A stretch of DNA of 64,000 bases from Heterohyrax brucei (lineage: Eukaryota > Chordata > Mammalia > Hyracoidea > Procaviidae), in assembly GCA_028571685.1 (NCBI GenBank), contig CM053142.1, positions 70,519,296 through 70,583,295 of the forward strand, written 5' to 3'. Both the position numbers and the translations under genes were made by a program. Positions within the stretch are counted from its first letter, which is position 1. The number at the start of each line of letters is the position of its first letter. Below are positions 1 through 12,334 of this stretch, in pieces. The notes beneath the pieces were generated by a model. The model saw nothing but the letters and a program-made list of their open reading frames with translations, was not told the DNA's origin and did not search any database.

Positions 1-400
1 GGTGGTGTTCTCACACACCGTGTCGTCAGCTTTCTTTACTGGGTAACTTCAGTTTCTTAATCTGACTGAAGATGGCCGTTGAATAAAAGATTGAAAAAAA
101 GGTGAAATGTTGCAGGTTTACGAAGGTTGTTTTCTGAAAGGTACTTTATTTCTTTATGTTGGATGGCACAAAAGATATAGTGTAAGATACCTGTCAATCA
201 TTTTAAAAGGTGAGTTTGTTTTAAGCTAGTATTAATTATACTTTCAGCTTATATTTTTTTGCTCCAAGAAAACAAATTTAAACATCAGATTCCTACCTGC
301 TACTTCCCTCTGATCTTTGCTTGTGCTACTCCTGTCTTCAGTGTACATAAAATTTATCATAAAACTCTGTTGTTGTTCTTAAATTTGTGATTTTTACCAG
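1..400 (+). other. RIMKLB: RIMKLB intron (3' part)
   Basis: This is the end of the intron before the first visible RIMKLB coding exon. It closes with a pyrimidine-rich tract and a 'ttttaccag' acceptor at 400. I see no exon or clear repeat in it. The N-terminal part of RIMKLB must lie upstream of the window. Confidence 0.7.
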
Positions 401-487
401 GTGGCCATGAAAATTTTGCTAAAATGATTGAGGAAGCAGAAGTATTGGAGTTCCCAATGGTAGTGAAGAATACACGGGGTCATAGAG
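401..487 (+). CDS. RIMKLB: RIMKLB internal coding exon (ATP-grasp, start of ATP-binding part)
   Basis: This 87-nt exon encodes [19 protein letters not shown] followed by [11 protein letters not shown]. The second segment, [10 protein letters not shown], is the lysine- and glycine-rich ATP-binding loop of RimK-type ATP-grasp ligases. The exon begins with the last two bases of a glycine codon and ends with the first base of the next glycine codon, completed by the following exon. It has an AG acceptor at 399-400 and a gtatgt donor at 488. RIMKLB joins glutamate to citrate (beta-citrylglutamate) or N-acetylaspartate (NAAG) in the cytosol, using ATP. The match is to remembered mammalian RIMKLB and is essentially residue for residue. 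RIMKLA is the alternative paralogue, but the downstream gene A2ML1 fixes the locus as RIMKLB. Confidence 0.93.
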
Positions 488-1117
488 GTATGTATGAATT
501 GTTGCTGTGACACATGATTTTGAAACTACGGTTGAAGCAATTACAAGCTCTGCTAGATTCAAGGGGAAGGAACATAAATCCTTTCTTGTCCTCTTGATCA
601 GAAGAATGTCAAAGGATTTAAAACCATTTAAAAGAAAGAAAATAGCTACAGCTGTCGGCACAGTAGGAAATCCAGAGAACCCAGAAATAAGTTCAAGTAT
701 ATAATAACATGTTGATATATTACTGTATACCAATTACAGTTATTAGTATACTGCTAATAAATAACAGGAGTTTTAACTGAAAGGGAAAAGGTTTTGCTAA
801 TATATGAAGCTGACATTATTGGTTAACTCTGGAGAAATACAGATCTCAGCTTCTTACTTCATAACCTACACCATGCTGTATGAGTGTAGAGTGAAACGAG
901 AGAATCATACAAAGAGATTACTAACTTTTTTATTTTTGCATTGTTCACTGGTTATCATAACCAAGTATTATTTTTATTAAACAATTCCAGCAAAGGAAGC
1001 TTAAAAAGTACAGTAGGTTCTGAAGCATGGTGTCTGGGACTCAAGAAGGAACATATAATAGATAGCAGCTGCCTGCAGTTTAATGAATTACGTATTTTAT
1101 ATTCTTTTTAATCACAG
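488..1117 (+). other. RIMKLB: RIMKLB intron
   Basis: This is a 630-bp intron with a gtatgt donor and an 'atcacag' acceptor. It is AT-rich. I see no coding exon or recognisable repeat. Open frames that start or run into it are extensions of the upstream exon's region and have no support. Confidence 0.85.
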
Positions 1118-1321
1118 GCAAAGCTGTTTTCTTGGCTCGAGATAAGCATCATTTGGCTGATCTAAGCCATCTTATTCGCCACGAAGCTCCATACCTGTTC
1201 CAGAAATATGTTAAAGAGTCCCATGGACGGGATGTACGTGTCATTGTTGTGGGAGGCCGTGTGGTTGGCACCATGTTACGTTGTTCAACAGATGGGAGGA
1301 TGCAAAGCAACTGCTCACTAG
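1118..1321 (+). CDS. RIMKLB: RIMKLB internal coding exon (ATP-grasp core)
   Basis: This 204-nt exon completes the glycine codon from the previous exon and encodes [20 protein letters not shown], then [20 protein letters not shown] and [20 protein letters not shown], ending MQSNCSLG. The string [20 protein letters not shown] corresponds to the bacterial RimK 'QEYI-E--G-DIR-LVVG' segment, which binds ATP and shapes the active site. [10 protein letters not shown]-type sequence with [15 protein letters not shown] matches the RimK 'R-----F-SN--RGG' loop that contacts substrate and phosphate. The donor is G|gtaaaa at 1321/1322. There are no in-frame stops or frameshifts, so the exon looks intact. 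Confidence 0.95.
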
Positions 1322-1439
1322 GTAAAAACAGTGCAGGTATCTTTCTAGTATATAAATTAGTATTATAACTTCTCTAGTATGTATTCTTAAAGAGCTGTCG
1401 ATTTTTAACTTAAAAAGCACACTTTCATTTGTAAAGGTG

Positions 1440-1545
1440 ATTTGTTGACCTACCTACTCTGTGGGGCAGTTCTACCCTGCTCTATAGAGTTGCCATGAGT
1501 TGGAATAGACTTGACGGCACTAGGTGTGGTTTTTTTTTGTTTTCA
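1440..1545 (+). repeat. AfroSINE, 3' half
   Basis: Only the tail half is present: 'ctgtggggcagttctaccct', then a 'gccatgagttggaatagactt' type segment and a T-rich end. It sits in the last RIMKLB intron. Confidence 0.8.
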
Positions 1546-2435
1546 TCTTCTGTATCTTGAGGTCTGGGTTCTTAGTCATATGTTAGTGTCTTTTCTTGAT
1601 AATTACTCCTGGATGGAGTATGTAAGTGATAGCCGCCCTCCTGAATTTTTCTTTCTTCTTATAGGAGAATAATGTCTTGGCTGAGATACATTTTTTAAAT
1701 AGTAAGAGTCTGGCTTCAGGTCTGTAGCTCCTTTAGGTTTCATTATTGAAATTTAATGTTTAAATATACTCTTGTTCCTTTGTAAGTAATGTATTCTTTT
1801 TGCCTAAAAACTTTTTTACTTGGTAGAGCTCTTAAGATTGTATCAATATTTTGATATATGTGTCCTTGTGTCTTTTCTTATCAGTCAGCCTAGATTTTAG
1901 TCAGTCCTTTCAGTCGATGGACTTAGTTTTTTTTTTTAAGTTGCACACGTATAAGATGTTCATTGGCCATCCTATTTCTTGTGTGAATTATTTGTATGTT
2001 TTAATTTTCTGTAGAGTTTTTTTTTCTTGTTGATTTGAAAGAACTTCTTATAGAAGACAGAGAATGTAAATGCTGCTTTTATTTAGTCTTTCTTTTTTTT
2101 TTTAGCTTTTTCAAAAATTAAGGTGATTTTTTAGTGGCTCTTACCCTTAGTCTGTAGATCACCAGACCTTTCTTCCTAAGTGCTTCTTGGTGATCTGAGG
2201 TGGAACCTTTGAATTAGTGGCTGAGCACTTAATTGTTTGCTTTGGTTTCTGATTTTTATGCTGTTAGATCTTATCTTTCTCCACCTCTTCATGTACATAG
2301 AATGTATGAAGTCACACAGCTTAGTCAGATCTGATAACATGTTCTATCAGTTTTTCTTTCAGGAAGCAAGTAAATTACTGTCATTTAAGAGTAGTCTTAT
2401 CAACATGTGCTATACTGTTTCCCAACTATTGTGAT

Positions 2436-2850
2436 GATTGTTAGGTATTATCAGTTCATTTCCGACTCATAATAACAATAGACCAGAACACTGCCCAGTC
2501 CTGTGCCATGCTTGTAGTCATCATTACGCTTGTTGTTGCAGCCACTATGTCATTCCATTTCACTGATGGTCATCTTTTTTATTTGACTGTCTACCAGGCA
2601 TGATGATGTCCTCCTTCTCTAGAGACGAGTTGCTCTTGATAACATGCCCACAGTATGCTAGACTTTGTATTGCAAGTCTCACCATCCTTGCTTCTAGGGA
2701 GCATTCTGGCTGAACTTCTTCCGAGACAGATTTGCTCATTCTTGTGGCAGTCCATGATATATTTTGTATTCTTTGCAAGACCATAATTCAAAGGCATGAT
2801 TCTTCTGTGGTCTTACTTAGCCTTATCCAGCTTTTGCATGCTTCACAACT
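2436..2850 (-). repeat. RTE LINE 3' fragment, antisense
   Basis: Read on the - strand it gives the RTE 3' region: a degenerate 'gaattgtggtgtt' equivalent is lost, but 'gccttgaattatggtcttgc', 'gaagttcagccagaatgctc' and 'ggtgagacttgcaatac' are recognisable, as is the 'gaggaggacatcatcatgcc' run. The same order appears on the + strand at 21,640-21,840. It is old and diverged. Confidence 0.65.
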
Positions 2851-3170
2851 GTAGGAAAATAAATATTTTCTGTGTCATAATCTAGTGTTCAGCAACCCAT
2901 GGAACAAGAGGTGGTAAGGATATAATAGTATTAAGTGAATATGTAGGATACATATAGGAAGTCACAAGTTCTTTGAAAGAATGGATTTGGGGAACGGGAG
3001 CCTTGATACAGAAAGCCTAGATCTCAAAGTCTAAATTTTACACTAAAATAGCACCTTTATTTTTTACTGCTGATAATAAAAGAAAGGGCTAGTCTCAGAG
3101 GGTAACTTGAGTTTCACTCCAAAAATGTTACCTATTTGGTAATTTCTTATCTTGTTTTCTTTTTGACTAG

Positions 3171-3637
3171 GTGGTGTGGGGATGATGTGCTCATTGAGTG
3201 AACAAGGGAAGCAGCTAGCTATCCAGGTGTCTAATATCCTAGGGATGGATGTGTGTGGCATTGACCTGTTGATGAAAGATGACGGCTCCTTCTGTGTCTG
3301 CGAAGCCAATGCAAATGTAGGTTTCATCGCCTTTGATAAGGCTTGTAATCTAGATGTAGCTGGTATCATAGCGGACTATGCCGCCTCCCTTCTGCCCTCT
3401 GGCCGGCTCACCAGGCGTATGTCCCTGCTCTCTGTGGTGTCCACGGCCAGTGAGACTAGTGAGCCGGAGCTGGGTCCCCCAGCCAGCACTGCTGTTGACA
3501 ACATGAGCGCGAGTTCCAGCTCTGTTGACAGCGACCCTGAAAGCACCGAGCGGGAGCTGCTCACCAAGCTCCCAGGGGGGGGCCTGTTCAACATGAACCA
3601 GCTGCTAGCCAATGAAATCAAACTCCTGGTGGAGTGA
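3171..3637 (+). CDS. RIMKLB: RIMKLB terminal coding exon
   Basis: This 467-nt exon completes a split GGT glycine codon and reads [20 protein letters not shown] to the stop codon TGA at 3635-3637. [20 protein letters not shown] followed by [20 protein letters not shown] is the metal-binding end of the ATP-grasp fold: the Asp of GIDLL, and the Glu and Asn of CEANANVGF, are the expected magnesium ligands. After about residue 60 of the exon the protein becomes a Ser/Thr/Pro-rich, probably disordered tail ([19 protein letters not shown]) ending in [13 protein letters not shown]. The three exons together give about 252 residues of a family member that is normally near 386. A run of eight G at 3575-3582 encodes Gly-Gly-Gly where I recall Gly-Gly in human. 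Confidence 0.96.
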
Positions 3638-5520
3638 CTCCACTGGTAAATAATAACCAACAAAACCCTTGTAAACTTACCTTTCTTTTTCTTTATTACT
3701 ATTTTTTAAACCAACTTGCAATGCTGTTCATGGAAAATCCTCAGGAAGATAAGAGAAAATTGAGTAAAATTGATTGAGAGAAGAAGGGAGAGATAGATAG
3801 GCAAGACTTCTGCTTGTCAGAGACTTCCATGTGACTGGTTTTCATTTAGAAATCCTACAGTGGTAGTTTGAAAAGCAAAGCAGAAACAGTGGGCTACAGA
3901 AAAGCATCAAGTTCTCATAGTTTTCCTTTTAAATTACTCAAAAATTCGTATGTTCTTGGGCCATAAGCAACATAAAAAATTTTTCATGGTCTTTTGCGTC
4001 TTGTGTTTTTGTAGAGTGAGCACAGATTTCAGAGTAGCATGATTTTACATTGTGTTGCACAGATTTGTACTGGGTGAGGAACACTGCTGAATTACAGAAT
4101 TTTTGTAAACACAAATCTGAAACTTCTGTTTCCATATTAACTAGCAGCTATGTGTTGAGTTGTTTACAAAATCTTGAGGGACTCTGATTGAGTTCCGCTG
4201 CCCTCCTTAGTGTAGATGGAAGGGCAGATTAAATTAAATAAGACCCAGTAATGGCTTTAGTGGCATAATTGGCATGCTTGCATGGTGAAAGGGAAATGAA
4301 CAGTATTGCAATGTCTGGTATACAGAATAACAGTTACTCCAATGTAGATAAAATACACTAGTTTAAAATGTGTGCATTGACTTGTATTTGTTAGTGTTTT
4401 AGTCTTTTTGGAAGATATATGCTCTGTTAATGTTGCTTTTTCATTTTACTTTATTTTTTAATACATGCTAGTCTAACATTCCCTGCTCTATGCCTGCATC
4501 TTTAACAATGGCCAAAGTGAAGAAATGCTACCTTTTTTGAAAGACACTGACTTGAAACATACACATTTAAAGCCTTTTAGTTTTTCCTTTTTCTTTTGGT
4601 GGTTGGGAATTTAAAGATAAGGGCAAGGAAAAATATTCTGGGGGGATAAATCAAGGGCCTGTTAAGTTCTTAAGTATAAAGCTGAAGTGATTTCTTATGC
4701 CACCATTATATTTGCATTTTTCATATTTTAGGAGGGAGAATATATGTGTGTGTGCACGCATGCATGTGTATGTGTTTTGCTTTTTGTTTACATCAGTCAA
4801 AAAGGATAGACTCTAGAAAAATGGAGCATGATGGTAAACACAAGTCTTGACTCTAAAAATCAAATGAGTGGTTTTCATAACTAGACTCTACTAAAGTAGA
4901 GATGCCCACCTGAAGATACAAGAAGAATAGATGCTTCCTAGCCTTTCTGTGTATATGTATGTCATTTGATTTATTCTTTGGTTCTAGATGGTTCAGTGAT
5001 GGTTTATTCAAGGCTACGTGCTTCTCTTCAGTGCTTCTGGCTATGCATTTCCTTTCTCCTTTTACTAGTAGAATTTGGGGTTGGGTGGCCTGGATTGTTT
5101 TTGGGGGGGTCTTATTTAGTTAGCAGTGTTGAGCCCTACCTTTAAGCCTTTACCTCTCCACTCTTTATATTCCTTTACTTTCTGAATTTAAAAACCCCCA
5201 AAACTGCGTCTGATATAAGCCTTTAAAACATGGGTAATATTATCCTAGTGATGAGTTTGGAAGGTGTGTTATAAATAGAGATGCTGCAAAGCTCAACGTA
5301 ATTTTTTAATCAGCAAGTTCCATCTCCCTACAACCTTCTGAAGCTTTTATCCAAGCCCTTTCTTGCCTCTCCAGTGCTATTTTCCTTCAGATGGACTGTA
5401 CACATAATTTCCTGGACACTACTAGAGAGACTTCGAGGCAATAATAAAAGATCAGTATTAACCAGCTCTAACAGAGGTTTGATCATGCTTGTACAGTTTT
5501 CCCGTTTTAAGAAGGAATGT

Positions 5521-5526
5521 AATAAA
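5521..5526 (+). terminator. RIMKLB: Candidate RIMKLB polyadenylation signal (proximal)
   Basis: Canonical AATAAA about 1.9 kb after the stop codon; a second copy lies 78 bp upstream at 5443-5448. A T-rich stretch follows (ggttttttcc). Which signal is used is unknown. Confidence 0.3.
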
Positions 5527-8500
5527 ATTTGGTTTTTTCCATAGAATTAAATAATAATATTAAAATTGAATGAAAGGTTGATTGTTGACAAATAGAATAG
5601 TACCTATAATCTGTACAGTGTCTCATTTCACTTCAGAGAAAGATGCATAAGAATTTTTAATTTATTTTAGGATATTTTAATCACACATAACAAAATTTGA
5701 CTTGAGCAGGGTTACTGGGGGACTCACATACAAATACTGGTATTTGGTACCATAACAAGAAGAAATACTTGGTACTTCTTTCCCTGAATGACCATAGTTT
5801 GGGGAATTTGTGTTATTTGGTATAGAGAAATAAACGAAAAAGCTGCTTAGTTAAATCATCATTCATATATTTTTGTAGAGACCATCTGGTTGCCACGTAT
5901 GATACATGTATTTTAAATAGTCATACATAACATGTATGTAGGTTAATGAAAATAGACCAACCATTTTTTTTTTTTTTTTTTTAATGAAAAACTCAAGGTT
6001 TGTGTTAGTGGGATGAAAAACTAGGAAAATCGTAGTTAATCTTTTTCTAAATCTCCAAGTTAGCCAACTGTAGTAAATAGCTGAAATTAGTTTACTCACT
6101 ATTTTATCTATCATTTGTTCACTCACACTATATTAAATTATAGCTCTACCAACCAACTTTTGGATTGTACACTCACATGTTAGGGTAGGAGTGATCATCT
6201 CAAACTTCAAAAACATGGTAATCTTCATGCATTCCCTCAAAAATTAAGGTAAAGAATATGAATGAATCATTCTGGAAGAACCCAAATGAAACAGCAGCAG
6301 ATATTTAAGTGAATATTAAGTTTATTTTTATAATTGTGTAATAACTTGTATAATCTTTATTGCTATTTTGAGGGGTCAAAATGTATTTATAAAATATGTA
6401 TGATTATCATGCCTAAATCTGAATTACTGTAAAGTTTGTGTATTGTTAAAACTATAATTATAAATTGTATTTTAAAAAATAATTCTTTCTTATATTGTTT
6501 TTATGTAATCCATTGTGAAGATTGGACTTTATATACATACACATTCATACACATTTATATATAAGGATGAACTATTCTACTTAAAATTTTTAATATTTTT
6601 GGGGGGGGGTTTTGATGCCTACCATCGATTGGTCATTTCTTCTGGCTTTTTCTCCGCTGAAATTTGAAATCTTTCTGTATATGCTCTCAATAAGAAAAAT
6701 GCCCTGGAACATTAGAGAAATCAAATGAGAGACTCACTTGCTTTCATCAAGCACTTTATCAGACTTTGAGAATGTACCCGAAGGCACTGAAAGAAGTTAC
6801 TGACTTTCAAAATCGTCTCTTCTTTTTCTGAAGGAGCAAACAATGGAAAAATTCTCTACATTCAGTGAATCCCCAGTTTGGGGGCTGGGGGGCTTAGAGA
6901 CATTGTGAAATCAAATTTTATGTTATATTTTTCTCCTGGCTCACTCTTTTTGAGAAGGTTTATGGGCTATATGGCTGGTGAGACACGCTCCCCTCCTAAG
7001 AAAATGTAGGTGCTCAGACAGGTAACCTCTGCTGCTACTGTTTTTTTGTCTGTTTGTTTGTTTAATTTCATTTAAAATTTGTTTTTGTTGTACTAGGGTT
7101 TTTTAAATGTAATTCATTACAGGATTTATACCAGGTTCACTGCTTTCTTTTTCTTTATGTTTTCTTAAAAAACAAAACCAAAAAAGTTTCATTTAAAATA
7201 CATTAGGCGCCTTTGAAGCTTGGATTTTGGAATGTTTCAGTAGTGGACAGAAATCTGCTGTTGGAATCTTCTAGTCTTCCAGGTTTAATTTGAAATGTTT
7301 TTAGTTTTGTTTTTGGATTTTTGTGTGGTATTTTATTTCCTTTATACCAGTACCCTTTTGCCATGCTGTTTTTGGGGTGGCTGCCTAACTCTAGTGAAAA
7401 TTATTTCGGTATTAACGAAAGTTTGGCTTTTTAAATTCCTTAATGTTTTGCATTTTTAAAAAACTGTTTTTAAGAAATATTCTAACTCCTTGCACTGTTA
7501 CTGTTCTTTGCCAGCCTTTTCAGGAGCCAAAAAACAAAAACAAACAAACAAAAAAATACCCAGAGAAAAAACTTTCCTTCTTCCCCCTTCCTGATGATGA
7601 GTGAGAAGTATTGAGAACTTTCGGGGTCAGTGCCCTTCTAAACTCCCCTTCCCCCATAATGCAGCTGTATACTGAATGGTAAATGCAGCGGTTTGGATTC
7701 AGGCACAGCCCCGGCCTGCTTGCAGGTAATTTGACTCCTTTCTTTGCATCACAAGGCGCTAACTTTACTTTTTAAAAAATTTTTCTTTATATACTTTAAA
7801 GGCAACCCTAGGTTTGCAGTAACCCTCATTTAAAAAATAATGGGTAAATATATCTAGAAAATGTTTTGATTCAAAAAGAGCGTTTGGGGGTAACATTTGA
7901 ATTGGTTGGGATATAATTTACGACTTTATTTGGGAATTTTATTTAGTCATTTAGATAACTCCATTCCTTGCATATATGTCTGTAATTAAATATTTCAGAG
8001 TGTGACTTTTTTGGCTTTGTTTTTGTTTTGGGTTTGTTTGTTTCTTCCATTGTGCTACTCTGGCTTAAGCTTTTTCAGGGGTTGGTGTTCCGAATACACA
8101 ATGAGCTCACAGTATAAAGACATCAATTAGGAGTTGAAAGGTATGGAAAACTAGTTTTGAAAAGGTAAACTTAGGTTTCAGGTTATATTTATGGTAAAAA
8201 CCCACTATAGTATTCAGTTGTCCATAGTGCTTCTGTTCCTGTGACATTGTAAAAGTCAAAGGGAATGATGAGACATAGGCAGTAGAAAGCATTTCCAGTA
8301 TTTCAGGAGCAGTGTGATTTCAGAAGTAATCATTACAACATTTCTGAGACACTGCTTCTAACAAAGATGTAAATGCAAGCAGTTTGAGATGATCTTAAAT
8401 TTATTGTTAAACATTCAAAAATTAGTTTTGAATGGATTAGAGGGAGGTTCTGGAGACTAGATGGTCAGGCAAACAGATTAATCAAGGCCATAAAATAAGT

Positions 8501-9593
8501 TAGTGGCAGGACGGCTTGTCCATTTTAATAGCTTTCTTCTGCTGTCTCAACCCACCTGCCCTTTATCCTCTCTTGATTCTTTCTATGGCCCTAGCTGTCA
8601 GTGGTTATTTTGGGACATAATCCTTATTCTAGTAAGTTGAATTTTACTGAAGTAACCAGTACCTTTTCTAGATAGACCTGTACATAAGTTTATTCTCTGG
8701 CTTTAGCTATCTTGTCTATACAGGCTATAAGTCAAATAACTCAGTATGTAGTGAATAGAAAATCCCAGTTTGTAATGCTGTTTCTACAGCTAAAGCCATG
8801 CAGTAAGTCATTAGCCTGTCCTGTGCTCCAGTTCACTTGTGTAAGATTGAAACAATCACTTTCCCAAGCATCTTCAGACAGAAATATGTACCTTTTGAAG
8901 TGGAATTTACTGACAAAGGAATCCCAAATGGACTTCTGCAGGCATTTAAGATCTATGTTACAAAAGGCTGGTTCAGGAGAACATTGTTCTCTTGCTGGTA
9001 GAAATGGCCAGCTTAACATGTTTAGACTGGATGGATTGCGTTGGGCATGGGGAGTCTGACAGCTTCCATTGAGTAGCACTCACTTGATAAAGTCATCTTG
9101 CTTTCAAAATTCACCATATTCAAACTGATTAGATGGGCCTTATATAGAATATAATACATGGCTGCTATTGTGGGATATGGGAACTTGAGGGGTGGGGTGA
9201 ACTGTTGTTGTTTTAGGTTTCAGTCAGACAGACATCCCTGTGCCCCAGTTCCCAGAAGCACAGCAGGCCTCTAGGAGCATCCGTGGGAACGGCGCAGTCC
9301 TGACATCACCAACTCCTGCTCAGGCTCATCCCATATACAGAGGTCAAAGGGTGGGGTTTGAGATTGGGGGAAGGAATGAGAAAGAAAGGAGAGAGTCACT
9401 GCAATGCCACTGTTGACTAGCCTTTGGTGCTTATGTCAGTGTTTGTTTTATTTCTTGATTTTTTTTTTTTAACTTTGCAAAACTGTCCATGTTTTTATTT
9501 TGGGATGAAGGTAATGGGAGGGTGGAACAAAAACAAGCCATTAATCTAATTTCTATTTTGTTATTGGATACTGTTCTTTAGTAGCTAATTCAA

Positions 9594-9599
9594 AATAAA
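9594..9599 (+). terminator. RIMKLB: Candidate RIMKLB polyadenylation signal (distal)
   Basis: AATAAA about 6 kb after the stop codon, near the point where the repeat-poor stretch begins to give way to ordinary intergenic sequence. It is a candidate only. Confidence 0.25.
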
Positions 9600-9600
9600 T

Positions 9601-11425
9601 TTGAAACTGAGATTCAATGAGAAACAGGATGGGAATAGAAATGAAGCTCAGGATTTTAACAAACAAAATGTTTATGTGGTGTTAATTCCCCCTGTTTCTC
9701 CCTAATTCTTTTATGTGTGTATGCAGTTTGAGGAAATGTACATTCATAGTCAGTCCTTTTTAAAGAACTTAATGAATGTATTAATCTTTTGCAAGAAATA
9801 CACCCAATGCTTACATGAGCATACAAATGCTACCCTATTTTAAATGTAGGTGGCGTATGTGTTCGTGTTTTAATGTATTCTGAGCCATTGGGCAATAAGC
9901 AGTCCAGAACATTGAAAACTCAAGCAGGTAAACCACCTAACACTCTTAGTTTCTAGAACTACTCTTTTATACTGTTGCATCTTCCACAGTTTCTTTGGTA
10001 GGTAGTCTCTAGACAAATTTTGTAGACATTATAGATTATCCAGTTAAATGTTTAAATTATGCATTGTTTCATAGATTGTAGGATTAGGTGACAAAAGGAA
10101 ACTATAACTAAAGAAAATGGCTCTGTGAGATGGCCGAGTGTCTAAATCTTTCCATTTCTTCTTTCTTTCTTTCTTTTTTTTTTTTTTAATTTTCGAGCTT
10201 AGCATGAACATTGGTCATACATTGTTTGATTTCCCCGCCACCCCCCCCCCCGTGGTTGGGTTTTTTTTGTTTGTTTGTTTGTTTTGGCTTTTTGTGGGGA
10301 GGTTTTAGGGAGACCTGAAGTTGGTGCAGATGCATAAATATGAAATGGTAAATTTTTTTAATCTGAATATTAAGCAAGAACTTTTTCTATATACCCTTCT
10401 GCTGCAGCAGAGACATAAACTGGTAGGTGGTAGCAGAAGAAGGATTTCTTCAGACTGATGGCACTGCATAGGTGAGGAGATAGAATATGAGATGCCAAGT
10501 GAAGTAAAGAGTCAGAAAATGGAAACAGGACTAAGGCTTCAGAAATTTGACTCTTAAGTGGTAAGTAAGCTGTTTTCATCTTTTTAAGAGTGAGTTTTTA
10601 ATCTGATACCAGTGTTAATATGTGGTTATAACCATAAATGCCAATGGATTCTTGCACCAGGTTGAACTTATCTAAACCTGGATTCTTTCATTCCTTAACT
10701 TAGGAAAAAAATTTATTGTTTTTGTTCTAAATTACTGTGGAGTAGATTTCAACTCATGGCAAGACTCACATGTATTACAGAGTAAAATTTACGTAAAGGA
10801 AAAAATAGCAATACTGAAAATAAAAGTTTTCGTCCCAGTATATACAGTATACATGAACTTCAGTTACCAAATTATGCAGATAGTCTGATTCTGTAAAAGT
10901 CTGAGAGATGTGAAATATGTATTGTTAACCATTTTATGGAAATAGAAGTCTGTTCCTTTTTTTAGTGGAGACACTGGAAGAATAACAAAAAAAGAATGTG
11001 AGTTTAAAACATGAAGGAAAAGATCTGTCCTTCAACTAGTTGTCCCTTTTATATCTAGACCCTTGTCATTGTGCATGCCCATTGTTTCCACTCTGCCCTC
11101 TCACCTTCCCTGTGTTTCTAGTTGTGTTTCTGCCACCCAAGTCTACCTTTCTTACCTCATTTTCTCTGTATGTGTTACTTTCTCTTGTTCATTGAGTGAA
11201 TTTTACTTTTCCAGTGCTGCCATTTTTCATCTCTGCCAGACTTCTCTGTGTGTATATGCATGCACACATGCTCCCCCCTTTCATTTGCCTTCTCCCTGTC
11301 TGTATCTTGGTTTGTAATGGAGCTTTATTTCCTTGCCACAGCACTGTCCTTAGATATGTGAATCAATAACAACATTGTGGTCTTATATATGTTAGAATTT
11401 GCTTAGGCTGTATAGGAAAAGGAAA
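9601..11425. other. Intergenic sequence, no gene seen
   Basis: AT-rich sequence with simple repeats. A T/TTTC tract, a C-run and a (TTTG)n tract lie at about 10,158-10,290. I recognise no gene or transposon. Part of it could still belong to an extended RIMKLB 3' UTR. Confidence 0.5.
10158..10290. repeat. Low-complexity cluster: (TTTC)n, C-run, (TTTG)n
   Basis: A pyrimidine tract with ctttctttctttc, an 11-base C run near 10,240 and four gtttgtttg units lie within about 130 bp. Confidence 0.85.
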
Positions 11426-11428
11426 CCC

Positions 11429-11562
11429 TGGTGGTGTAGTTGTTAAGCACTATGTACGGCTGTTCACCAGTCAGCAATTCGTATCTACCAGGGGCAGTTC
11501 TGTGTTCTATAGGGTTTCTCTGAGTCAGAATCGACTCAACAGCAGTGGGTTTTTATTTTGTT
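11429..11562 (+). repeat. AfroSINE
   Basis: Head 'gaaaccctggtggtgtagtt' and tail 'ctgagtcagaatcgactcaa' followed by a T-rich end. It is shortened in the middle. Confidence 0.92.
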
Positions 11563-12334
11563 TTTATTGAATAGAAAAAAATTAAAGAATATTTTGAAGT
11601 CCTGTAAAGATGTAAATTTCTACTTTTAATTTTGTAATGAGATGCAGGGCTGATAACTCAACTACTTACTTTTTTACCCATAGTATCTTTATTGTTCCTG
11701 GCAGCCAAGCTATTTAAGATTGCTTGGACAAAAAGGAAGCCAGCCAGCCAGCCAGCCAGCTAGCCAAGCCAATCACTACGAGGACAGAAAGGAAAGACGT
11801 TCAGATTAACTCAGTTTTTTCTTTCTTTTAAGTCTAATGAAATGTGGAAATGAGCAAAACAGTCTTTTATAGGTACTAGAGAAAATCAGTTTCTAGTTTT
11901 TCAGGTAAGGGTTAAAACTGATTCTTTTTATGGAAATAAAAACCTTTTAAAAACATTTTTGTTAGCTGTTAAAGTAGCACATAAATAATTTTTCTGCACC
12001 TTACAGGTGGTAAAAACAATACCTAGAGGAGAGATTACTTAAAGTAAGGGATTTCTGACTTCTGTTAATATCTATAGCGACAAGTCGCTGACCTGCAGAG
12101 GCCTGCCACAGTTCAGAATTTTTGCAAATAAGGAAACTAAAGTCCAAACATGTTACTGACCACCCAAGATTTCAGAGCTATAACTAGGACCCAAGTCTCC
12201 TAACTGCAAGTTCGGTATTGATTGTATTGTATACTGTGCATCCATCAAAATCTGCAGTAGTGACTGAATCAAGTGTCCTGCGACAAGAGCTATGATGTTA
12301 TACCTACAGTTATCTAATACAGGGTGGGAGAGTT
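11563..12334. other. Intergenic, with GCCA microsatellite and a MIR-like remnant
   Basis: Holds a (GCCA)n run at about 11,737-11,760. The stretch 12,095-12,240 reads like a very old antisense MIR ('aaggaaactaaagtccaaac', then 'gagctataactaggacccaa'). Nothing else is recognised. Confidence 0.5.
11737..11760. repeat. (GCCA)n microsatellite
   Basis: Six consecutive GCCA units, then a degenerate tail 'tagccaagcc'. Confidence 0.9.

Larger units (their letters stand above)
1322..3170 (+). other. RIMKLB: RIMKLB last intron with repeat insertions
   Basis: This 1,849-bp intron runs from gtaaaa to a 'tttttgactag' acceptor. It carries a SINE tail near 1,440-1,545 and an antisense RTE 3' fragment near 2,436-2,850. 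The rest is T-rich sequence without recognisable genes. Confidence 0.85.
3638..9600 (+). other. RIMKLB: Probable long 3' UTR of RIMKLB
   Basis: Almost 6 kb after the stop codon are AT-rich and nearly free of recognisable repeats, in contrast with the rest of the window. That fits a long 3' UTR, which I recall for mammalian RIMKLB transcripts. AATAAA hexamers occur at 5443, 5521, 5829 and 9594, and a perfect Pumilio-type motif TGTACATA lies at 8679-8686. Overlapping sense and antisense open frames near 8,712-9,079 resemble no known protein. The true 3' end cannot be fixed from sequence alone. Confidence 0.5.

Noticed and set aside
1-400. Possible further RIMKLB exon at the window start.
   Set aside because: No open segment matches the RimK N-terminal region and no donor is paired with a coding stretch.
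8712-9079. Overlapping 115-codon sense and 112-codon antisense open frames downstream of RIMKLB.
   Set aside because: Neither resembles a known protein. They overlap each other, lie in probable 3' UTR and have no splice or start context. Chance frames are expected at this length.
11429-11562. Head of the SINEs considered as a functional tRNA gene.
   Set aside because: The copies have only a diverged tRNA-like promoter region, lack a cloverleaf and occur in dozens of truncated forms.
11737-11760. GCCA units considered as a possible CRISPR-like or regulatory array.
   Set aside because: It is a simple 4-bp microsatellite in a mammalian genome.
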